Assembly (NCBI RefSeq): GCF_051857535.1
Contig: NZ_JBPZGY010000015.1
Coordinates: 1-64,000 of the forward strand
DNA length: 64,000 nt
From: Roseateles_B sp051857535
GTDB lineage: Bacteria > Pseudomonadota > Gammaproteobacteria > Burkholderiales > Burkholderiaceae_C
Reading direction: 5' to 3'
Shown here: piece by piece, positions 7,617 to 14,523 of the stretch
Numbering within the stretch: the first letter of the stretch is position 1
Layout of the letters: every line of letters starts with the position of its first letter
Made by a program: the position numbers and the translations under genes
Notes under the pieces: model-generated
What the model was told of the DNA's origin: nothing
What the model saw: only the letters and a program-made list of their open reading frames with translations
Database searches by the model: none

Positions 7617-8589
7617 CAGCATTCTCGATACCGTTGGACGGACTCCCATCGTCAAGCTTCATCGCCTCGCGCCTAAGCACGTGAGCCTCTATGTGAAAGT
7701 CGAGTCCTTCAACCCCGGCGGCTCGGTCAAAGACCGCCTGGCGCTTGCCGTCGTCCTGGACGCCGAAGCAAAGGGCCTTCTCAAACCTGGCGACACGATC
7801 GCCGAATGCACGTCCGGCAATGTCGGCATCGCCCTGGCCATGGTGGCGGCCGCCCGCGGCTACAAGTTTGTCGCGGTCATGTCCGACTCCTATTCCATCG
7901 AACGACGCAAGCTGATCCGCGCCTACGGCGGCAAGGTGATCCTGTTTCCGGCCGAACTCGGCAGCAGTGGCGGCAACAAGATCGCCGATGAACTGGCGGC
8001 AAAGCACGGTTGGTTCCGCGCTCGGCAATTCGACAACCCGGCGAACCCTGCGTATCACCGGGAGACTACGGCCGCTGAGATCCTCAGCGACTTCGCCGGC
8101 AAGCGCCTGGACTATTTCGTCACCGGCTTTGGGACGACGGGCACGCTCACCGGCGTGGGACAGATGCTGAAGCTGGCCAGGCCCTCCGTGCGTGTTGTTG
8201 CCGCCGAGCCTGCAAATGCGGCAGTGCTCGCGGGCAAGGCGTGGAGTGTCCACCAGATCCAAGGCTGGGCACCTGACTTTGTGCCCAGTGTGCTCGACGC
8301 CACCGTCATCGACGAACTGCGTCCTATCGACGAGGTCGTGGGCCGAAACACGGCACGCCGGCTTGCCGCTGAGGAAGGCATCTTCGCCGGCATATCCGCC
8401 GGGGCCACCGTGGCCACCGCCCTGGATGTGGCGCAGAACGCCGCGGAAGGGTCCGTGATATTGGCCATGCTGCCAGACACCGGGGAACGGTACCTGTCCA
8501 CCTTCCTGCTTGAGGGCATGAATGAAGGCTCTGACGACGAATGGCTGGCCGGACTCTCTGCGTCTGAAGCGCTGCTTTCTCCCGCATAA
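7603..8589 (+). CDS. dcsD: O-ureido-L-serine synthase, DcsD-like (cysteine synthase family)
   Basis: The 328-residue fold-type II PLP enzyme has the PLP lysine K43 in NPGGSVKDR and the substrate loop TSGNVG. The phosphate-binding GFGTTGTLTG is also present. In D-cycloserine synthesis DcsD joins O-acetyl-L-serine and hydroxyurea; homologues also make cysteine. The ATG at 7603 has AAGGA upstream and lies inside the end of dcsC. Its place between dcsC and dcsE supports the specialised role. If it also works as a cysteine synthase the sequence cannot tell. Confidence 0.92.
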   Translation: MPLFDSILDTVGRTPIVKLHRLAPKHVSLYVKVESFNPGGSVKDRLALAVVLDAEAKGLLKPGDTIAECTSGNVGIALAMVAAARGYKFVAVMSDSYSIERRKLIRAYGGKVILFPAELGSSGGNKIADELAAKHGWFRARQFDNPANPAYHRETTAAEILSDFAGKRLDYFVTGFGTTGTLTGVGQMLKLARPSVRVVAAEPANAAVLAGKAWSVHQIQGWAPDFVPSVLDATVIDELRPIDEVVGRNTARRLAAEEGIFAGISAGATVATALDVAQNAAEGSVILAMLPDTGERYLSTFLLEGMNEGSDDEWLAGLSASEALLSPA

Positions 8590-8613
8590 GGCCACTTGCG
8601 CGGGCTGCTTTGC

Positions 8614-8635
8614 AGAGCGGTCTTGCCACCGCTCT
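8614..8635 (+). other. 8-bp perfect hairpin between dcsD and dcsE
   Basis: AGAGCGGT (8614-8621) pairs with ACCGCTCT (8628-8635) around a 6-nt loop. It is followed by TCATTCC rather than a T run, so it is unlikely to be a full terminator. It may be an RNA-processing or attenuation point within the operon. Confidence 0.4.
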
Positions 8636-8667
8636 TCATTCCGATCGCCCTATCGAAGGAGCTGCAC

Positions 8668-9828
8668 ATGAGGGAGTACATCCCGCCCGCTACGCGCTTC
8701 GTCACGCTCCCGCCCGGCTTCACGCTGCATCGTGGCGGGCGTTTGCATGGTGCACGGATTGCCTACGAGTCGGTAGGCCAGCCAAATGCTGCGAAAGACA
8801 ACACGATTCTCATCTTGCCGGGGCTGTCGCCGGATGCGCACGTCTGTTCTCATGCCGAAGACCCCTCGGCCGGGTGGTGGGAGTCGATGGTGGGAGCTGG
8901 GAAGCCGATTGATACCCGGCGTTGGCATGTGATCTGCGTGAACTCCCTGGGCAGCTGCAAGGGATCAACCGGTCCGGCGTCGCCCAACCCCTCCAACGGC
9001 GAGCCCTATGGCCTGAGCTTTCCCGAGCTGTCCATGGAAGACATTGCTGACGCGGCTGCATTTGTGGTTCGCTCACTTGGCGTCAAGCAACTGGCCTGCG
9101 TTGTTGGCGCGTCAATGGGGGCCATGACCTCACTTGCGCTTGCGGCACGTCATCCTGATTTGACACCGCATCTGATCAACATCTCGGGCGCCGCCAGCGC
9201 CCAGCCCTTTGCCATCGCGATACGGGCCCTGCAACGCGAAGCCATCAAGTCTGACCCGCAGTGGAACCAGGGTGCCTACAGCGCGGAGAGTTTTCCGAAG
9301 AGCGGCATGGTCATGGCGCGAAAGCTTGCCTTCCTGACCTACCGCTCTGCGCAGGAATGGAACCAGCGCTTCGGCAGGGACAAGCTCGGCTTGGAGTCCG
9401 ACAGTGCGGCGCCGTTTGGCATCGAGTTCTCTGTGGAAGGGTATCTGGAGTGCCATGCCCACCGATTCACGAGCGGCTTTGATCCCAACGCCTATCTGTA
9501 TCTGAGCCGCTGCATTGACAGGTTTGATCTGGCAGAAGCCAGCAGGTGCGACGTGGCCGATGCGCTGGCCCGCTTGTCGGTTGAGTCTGCGCTGGTGATC
9601 GGTGTCGAGACGGACTTCCTGTTCCCGATTTCGCAGCAGCGGCAGATTGCCGATGGCCTTGCCGCGGGAGGTGCTCAGGTGAGCTATGTGCCACTGGATT
9701 CACCGGCCGGCCACGACGCTTTCCTGGTCGACTTCGAGCGCTTCGGCCCGCCCGTTGCCGCTTACCTGGCCTCACTATCACCCGGCTGTCAGGGTAATTT
9801 GGCTGCGGTGAATTTGCTAACCATCTGA
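8668..9828 (+). CDS. dcsE: L-serine O-acetyltransferase, DcsE-like (homoserine acetyltransferase family)
   Basis: This 386-residue alpha/beta hydrolase is of the MetX type. The nucleophile is S149 in GASMGAM, the oxyanion region is ILPGLSPDAHV, the family motif is NSLGSCKGSTGP, and the late Asp (VETDFLFP) and His (PAGHDAF) are present. In the dcs pathway the enzyme acetylates L-serine to feed DcsD. The ATG at 8668 has GAAGGAG upstream; a longer frame from 8596 lacks this. Only 78 bp separate it from dcsD. On its own it would be called homoserine O-acetyltransferase; the serine role comes from the neighbourhood. Confidence 0.9.
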   Translation: MREYIPPATRFVTLPPGFTLHRGGRLHGARIAYESVGQPNAAKDNTILILPGLSPDAHVCSHAEDPSAGWWESMVGAGKPIDTRRWHVICVNSLGSCKGSTGPASPNPSNGEPYGLSFPELSMEDIADAAAFVVRSLGVKQLACVVGASMGAMTSLALAARHPDLTPHLINISGAASAQPFAIAIRALQREAIKSDPQWNQGAYSAESFPKSGMVMARKLAFLTYRSAQEWNQRFGRDKLGLESDSAAPFGIEFSVEGYLECHAHRFTSGFDPNAYLYLSRCIDRFDLAEASRCDVADALARLSVESALVIGVETDFLFPISQQRQIADGLAAGGAQVSYVPLDSPAGHDAFLVDFERFGPPVAAYLASLSPGCQGNLAAVNLLTI

Positions 9829-9840
9829 AAGGCTCCCAGC

Positions 9841-10587
9841 GTGTCCACGTCTCCCAGAAGAGTTGCCTTGATTACCGGGTCGAACCGGGGCATAGGGCTG
9901 GAAATCGCGAGCCAGTTGGCCGCACAGGGGATCCATGTGATTCTCAGCGGAAGGCGCAAGGAAGCGGTTGATGAGGCCGCCCGGCGACTGTCATCGACCG
10001 GCGCCGACGCAGCAGGCTTGCACCTGGATGTCACAGACTCCAGCAGCATCAGGGCCGCGGCGGAAAGTGTTGAGCGCCAGTTTGGTCAACTCGACATCCT
10101 CGTCAACAACGCCGCCATCCGCATTGAGAAGTACGGCAACTGCCCCTCGGAACAACCGCTGGAGCAATGGCGCCAGACCTTCGATACCAATCTTTTTGGC
10201 GTGGTCGAAGTGACTCAGGCCTTTCTGCCATTGCTTCGAAAGTCAGCGGCCGCTCGTATCGTGAATGTGTCGAGTCTTCTCGCGTCCATTGAGACGCACT
10301 GCGACCGATCGTCATACGCCTACAGTGACTTTTTCAAGTCATTGCCGGCTTACAGCGCATCAAAGAGTGCGATCAATTCCTGGACTGTGCACCTGGCCTA
10401 TGAACTGCGGAATACGCCCATCAAGGTGAACGCCGTTCATCCGGGCTACACCAAGACGGACATGAACGAAGGTGCGGGCGATCTGGAGGTTAGCGAAGGC
10501 GCTAAAACAAGTGTCAGCATGGCTTTGCTCGATGCTGATGGCCCCACTGGGCAGTACGTCCATATGGGCAGACAGATTCCCTGGTGA
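9841..10587 (+). CDS. Short-chain dehydrogenase/reductase (carbonyl-reductase-like)
   Basis: The 248-residue classical SDR has the cofactor motif TGSNRGIG near residue 13, the structural motif NNAA, a catalytic Ser in VNVSSL and the YSASK motif. A longer loop before the Tyr resembles carbonyl reductase subtypes. The start is GTG at 9841, 12 bp after dcsE, with AAAGG upstream. It sits between dcsE and dcsG homologues, and no SDR step is part of the established D-cycloserine route. It may tailor the product, detoxify an intermediate or be a passenger. Confidence 0.85.
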   Translation: MSTSPRRVALITGSNRGIGLEIASQLAAQGIHVILSGRRKEAVDEAARRLSSTGADAAGLHLDVTDSSSIRAAAESVERQFGQLDILVNNAAIRIEKYGNCPSEQPLEQWRQTFDTNLFGVVEVTQAFLPLLRKSAAARIVNVSSLLASIETHCDRSSYAYSDFFKSLPAYSASKSAINSWTVHLAYELRNTPIKVNAVHPGYTKTDMNEGAGDLEVSEGAKTSVSMALLDADGPTGQYVHMGRQIPW

Positions 10588-10650
10588 TCGGCAGGAGTCC
10601 AGCTCCCCGTCCATCCATACACATCAACACAAGACTTTCTCCGTTTGCAT

Positions 10651-11550
10651 ATGAAGTCAATTGCCTTGGTTACCTGCGCGGCTAGTCTGCCGATCGACTA
10701 CGACATGCCCCCCTTGCTCGATGCCCTTGCAACCCTGGGAATGCAGACCCAGGTTTGCGACTGGGAGGACCCTTCGATTGATTGGGCTGGCTTCGACGCT
10801 GTACTCCTGCGTTCGCCCTGGAACTACATTGATCAGTTGCCCACGTTCCTGCGTTGGTGCGAGCGTGTCGAGAGCATGACAACGCTGCTGAATCCTGCAG
10901 TTGTTGCGCGCTTCGCTCTGGACAAGCACTACCTTGCGGCCTTGTCTTCCTTGGGCGTCCCAACCGTGCCAACTCAGTTCATTGAGTCCGGCATGGATCC
11001 GCATGAAGCCATCCGTGCGCTGCTCGCTGCGCACCCCGAGTCTGGCGACGTCGTGGTCAAGCCGACCATTGGTGCTTACTCAAAGAACGTTCAGCGATTC
11101 GCTCGGGAGCAGGCACACGAGGCGGGCGACTATGCCGCATCGCTGCTTGCCAATGGCAGTCTCGTTATCGTGCAACCCTACCTCCCCTTGGTGGACGAGG
11201 TGGGGGAAACCAACCTTACTTACTTCGACAACGCATACAGCCATGCGATTCGCAAAAGTGCCATGCTGTTGGCGGATGGCACCGTCAACGTCCCCACGCT
11301 GGACCTGAGGGCCGCTCGTGAGGCTGACGAGGCCGAGCGCGCCGTCGCAGAGGCTGCGCTGCGCGCCGCTGCGCAGTACATGGGCTTGGCTCGCCCCTTG
11401 CTCTATGGGCGAGTCGACCTCATTCGGGACAAACAAGGACGCCCCGTTGTACTCGAGCTCGACATCTGCGAACCCTCGCTCAACCTGCCCTTTGCGCCAG
11501 GAAGTGCGCTGCGTTTTGCCCAGGTGCTCGCACGCCGGCTAGGGGGGTGA
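10651..11550 (+). CDS. dcsG: O-ureido-D-serine cyclo-ligase, DcsG-like (ATP-grasp)
   Basis: This 299-residue ATP-grasp protein starts MKSIALVTCAASLPIDYDMP. It includes LLRSPWNYIDQLPTFLRWCE, the ATP-binding strand VVVKPTIGAYSKN, and the Mg-binding end GRVDLIRDKQ...VVLELDICEPSLNL. DcsG performs the final ring closure to D-cycloserine. The ATG at 10651 was chosen over a TTG at 10645. It is the last gene of the run, 63 bp after the SDR gene. A small ORF starts on its stop codon. The identification is strong by motif order and context. Confidence 0.9.
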   Translation: MKSIALVTCAASLPIDYDMPPLLDALATLGMQTQVCDWEDPSIDWAGFDAVLLRSPWNYIDQLPTFLRWCERVESMTTLLNPAVVARFALDKHYLAALSSLGVPTVPTQFIESGMDPHEAIRALLAAHPESGDVVVKPTIGAYSKNVQRFAREQAHEAGDYAASLLANGSLVIVQPYLPLVDEVGETNLTYFDNAYSHAIRKSAMLLADGTVNVPTLDLRAAREADEAERAVAEAALRAAAQYMGLARPLLYGRVDLIRDKQGRPVVLELDICEPSLNLPFAPGSALRFAQVLARRLGG

Positions 11551-11732
11551 TGCTGAGGGCGCCTTTCGCCGCACTCCCGCCCCAGGCACTCGCACGCGCG
11601 CTGGCAGCGAAGGAGGCCCCTGAAAAGCTGTTGCCTTCCGGAATGCAGAGATCGGACTGCATCGCTGAGGCCATTCGCAATGACTGGCCGCGCCGAGCGA
11701 AGATTCAATCCATGGCAATGCAAATGCCGTGA
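11550..11732 (+). CDS. Possible small protein coupled to dcsG (60 residues)
   Basis: The ATG overlaps the dcsG stop by one base (TGATG) and is preceded by AGGGGGG, so translation could follow dcsG directly. The sequence begins MLRAPFAALPPQALARAL. It has no domain I recognise, and its composition is close to that of random GC-rich DNA. It is reported because of the start context only. Confidence 0.3.
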   Translation: MLRAPFAALPPQALARALAAKEAPEKLLPSGMQRSDCIAEAIRNDWPRRAKIQSMAMQMP

Positions 11733-11923
11733 TTTCAAACCCCAGTGAAACACGGACGTAGACGGCGATGAGGCAAGTCGGGCCAAGCCCCTGGTGGCCC
11801 GTGCCTCACGATTCAACGTTCAGTGCAAACCGACATGGCGATCCCTCGTTCCTCCGCTGGCGGAGCCGGAGGCCCCGGAGGTCCAGACCGCCCGGCCGCA
11901 GCCGGGCACGGTCCTGCGGTGCC
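11733..11923. other. Intergenic end of the dcs island
   Basis: Together with the doubtful small ORF, 11551-11923 holds no convincing gene. I see no clear intrinsic terminator for the dcs run. GC content rises again into the HAF-repeat gene, suggesting that the island boundary lies here. Confidence 0.4.
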
Positions 11924-13048
11924 TCAGGGCGTCGGTGTGAGCACAAAGGCCCGCTGCTTGCCGTTTATGGTGCCCGTCCCCGCGATCTGGCCCGCATCGT
12001 TGAGGTACAGGCGAGCGGGGTCGACATTCGACAAGCCGGGCGCCAAGTTGTTCACATTGAGCATCACGCCCTTGGCATAGAAGAAGGGCTGCTTGCTGCC
12101 GTTGGCCAGCGTGGCATTGCCGATCACCTGGCCCGACGCATTGACGCCAGTGGCCGTGCTGGTGGTGCCGCCCAGGGTGCCCAGGTCTAGCATGCGGGTG
12201 CCGTCATGAAGAAAGGCGTGCATCTGGTTCGCCGCCGTGCGCGCTGCCCCCACCACCTGCCCCAACCGATTGATTGCATAGCCGATGCTGCTGGATCCAC
12301 CCAGTGTGCCGAGGTCCACCATGCCGCGCTTGTCGAACACGAAGGCGTGGCCCACGCCGGTGCTCGTGCTGCTGCTGCCGGTGACCTGTCCTGCATCGTT
12401 GACGGCCAGGGCACTGCAGGCACGTCCTCCCAGCGTGCCTGGGTCGATCAACCCGCCGCCTGTGGAAAGGAAGCAGCGTGGCGCCCCCGAGACATCGTAG
12501 GCACTGCCCACGACGAGTCCGGCCTGGTTGAGACCATAGGCATAGCTGTACTGGCCGCCGAAGGTGCCCAGGTCCACCATGCCTGACGCCGTGGCGAGGA
12601 AGGCATGATCCTTCTCATCGACCGTTCGCGCATAGCCCGCCACCTGCCCGCTGTCATTGACAGCCACAGCGCTGCTGAAGCTGCCGCCGAAGGTCCCCAG
12701 GTCATAGGCGCCCCCACCGCTCAGCAAGGTGGCGTCGAGGCTCAGGCCGCTGGCGCTCATCACGTTGCCCGCCGCAAGGCCACTGCCACTCAGGGCCAGC
12801 GCCCGTCCAGGGCGCGTGCTGAGTGCCACGATCACGCCGCCATTCCACATGACCGGGTAGGGTGTGCCGTCGGCAGCCTCTGCATAGCCCACCACCTGGC
12901 CGGCATTGTTGAGTCCGTTGGCCGCGCTGCTGGCCCCCCCCAGTGTGCCGAGATCGGTCAAAGTCCAGCCGGCCGACATGGCCGGGGCAGCGAACAGCCA
13001 GGATGCCAGGCCGGCCGCGAACAGGCTGGCAACATTCTTCATGGTCAT
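11924..13048 (-). CDS. Secreted HAF-repeat protein
   Basis: The 374-residue protein has an N-terminal signal peptide (KNVASLFAAGLASWLFAAPA, cleavage likely after AMSA). About six HAF repeats follow, each centred on DLGTLGG or DLGTFGG and followed by a NxxGQVVG unit. HAF repeats are found in predicted extracellular proteins of unknown function, probably forming a beta-propeller-like fold. The ATG at 13048 was chosen because AAGGA lies 6 nt before it; another ATG is at 13042. No C-terminal sorting motif is visible. It is a single gene. Confidence 0.85.
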   Translation of the reverse strand: MTMKNVASLFAAGLASWLFAAPAMSAGWTLTDLGTLGGASSAANGLNNAGQVVGYAEAADGTPYPVMWNGGVIVALSTRPGRALALSGSGLAAGNVMSASGLSLDATLLSGGGAYDLGTFGGSFSSAVAVNDSGQVAGYARTVDEKDHAFLATASGMVDLGTFGGQYSYAYGLNQAGLVVGSAYDVSGAPRCFLSTGGGLIDPGTLGGRACSALAVNDAGQVTGSSSTSTGVGHAFVFDKRGMVDLGTLGGSSSIGYAINRLGQVVGAARTAANQMHAFLHDGTRMLDLGTLGGTTSTATGVNASGQVIGNATLANGSKQPFFYAKGVMLNVNNLAPGLSNVDPARLYLNDAGQIAGTGTINGKQRAFVLTPTP

Positions 13049-13295
13049 GAGGATTCCTTGGGTAAATGAGCTGAAGGGCGGCGCCTTTGGTGCATGCCTC
13101 TGGCATCCGCTCAAGCCAGTGTCAGCGGCCGCTGGCTCATGGCGTGAGCCAGCAAGGCCGAGGATGCGCCCCGTCTGTTTCACTGTCCTGACTCATGCCA
13201 GGTGACGCACAGTCGCGCTGCGCATCCGCCGTGGCATTCAACACCCCGGCCGCTTCCCGCGGGGGGATGGGGAGGCACGTGTTCTTGCGTCCTGC

Positions 13296-14504
13296 TCAGC
13301 CTACCAGCGCACCGTGGTGAAACCCCAGCCGCGGGTCGCCGCCGGGAGACAAGGGCACGAAGTCCTGCAGGCCTGGCATGGCCACCCGCAGACGCACGGT
13401 GTTGGCGGGGTAGTCGTACACCGTGATGTGGTTGAGCCCGCGATTGGCGGTGAACAGCAGACGCTGGTCCGCCGAGAGCTGGCAGGCGTAGACCGAATCC
13501 AGCACCGACCAACGAGAGATGCGCAAAGCAGCCAGGAAGTGCCGCGTCTCGTGCAGCACATTGCCGCGGGTGAGCGCGTCGGCGATCTGCGCGCCAACGG
13601 CCTTGCGCTGGCCGAGCAGGGTTGCCACGTCAGGGCGTTCGTCGATCATGCGCCATCGCGCGAAGCCCTCGCGCTCGATCATGATGATGCTCTGACTCGC
13701 GCCATTGCAGAAGATCAGCTCCCCATCGGACAGCACCACGTCGCTGTTGATATGCGCCGGCACCTCGCGACCCGCAGCCCAATGCCGCAGCACGCGGCCA
13801 CTGGCGGCGTCAATCTCGAAGGCGTACTCCTTGAGGTAGGCCATCGCCCATTCATGCCAGTCGCGCCCGTCCTGCGGCAGGACGCGGAAGCTCAGCGCAT
13901 AGAAAATGTCCCGGGCCGGATCCGCAGCCACATGCCAGCAGGTGGCGGGCAGCTCCACGCGGCGTGCCTCTCCCGTCTGCAGGTCATAGATGCCGACCTC
14001 TCGCGCCTCGCCGTGCATGGGGTGGTCCATGGAGCCGTACACCAGGTAGCGGCCCGATGCACTGCGTTTCAAGGCATGCGGCAGTTTCACGCGATGTGGC
14101 CCCAGCTTCGTGCCCTCGTCGAGGCGGTGCGCGTCGAAGCGATAGAAGTGGTCGCCGATCGCCGTGATGAACTCACGCTCATCCAGCCACGCCGCATGGG
14201 TACTTCCACGCAGCGAGGTGTCGTTGGTCTCGAAGCTCAGCGTGCTCTGGCGCGCCAGTTCTCTGGAGTCGGAGCCGTCGTAGATCAGCAGGTGCTGGCC
14301 GGTGTTGCCCAGGAAGCCCAGTGAACCGCCCGGACTCAGGCTCACCGCGTGGCCACCGGCGATGCCGTCGAAGTACGAGATCTTCCACGCATAGGCGTTG
14401 TCGGCAGGATCAAAGAGGAACTGGCAGACGCCGGCCAATCCCTCGAGCCCATTGAGGCCATTGCCGTCCAGCGCAATGTGAAAGCGGTAGGGGTAGGCTC
14501 GCAT
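13296..14504 (-). CDS. Beta-propeller (WD40/YVTN-like) protein of unknown function
   Basis: The 402-residue protein has repeated units ending in patterns such as GIYDLQTGEARRVEL and ACQLSADQRLLFTANRGLNHI, typical of quinoprotein/YVTN-type propellers. No signal peptide is seen, so it is probably cytoplasmic. Its start codon is within 20 bp of the start of the divergent DUF362-like gene, and a link between the two is possible. I do not recognise a named family. Confidence 0.75.
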   Translation of the reverse strand: MRAYPYRFHIALDGNGLNGLEGLAGVCQFLFDPADNAYAWKISYFDGIAGGHAVSLSPGGSLGFLGNTGQHLLIYDGSDSRELARQSTLSFETNDTSLRGSTHAAWLDEREFITAIGDHFYRFDAHRLDEGTKLGPHRVKLPHALKRSASGRYLVYGSMDHPMHGEAREVGIYDLQTGEARRVELPATCWHVAADPARDIFYALSFRVLPQDGRDWHEWAMAYLKEYAFEIDAASGRVLRHWAAGREVPAHINSDVVLSDGELIFCNGASQSIIMIEREGFARWRMIDERPDVATLLGQRKAVGAQIADALTRGNVLHETRHFLAALRISRWSVLDSVYACQLSADQRLLFTANRGLNHITVYDYPANTVRLRVAMPGLQDFVPLSPGGDPRLGFHHGALVG

Positions 14505-14523
14505 GCCGCGTTATTATCAGTCC

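Noticed and set aside
6774..8589. Ordinary lysine and cysteine biosynthesis genes (dapF, cysK)
   Set aside because: Packing with dcsA-, dcsB-, dcsE- and dcsG-like genes and the unusual active-site flank in the DapF-like protein favour the D-cycloserine pathway.
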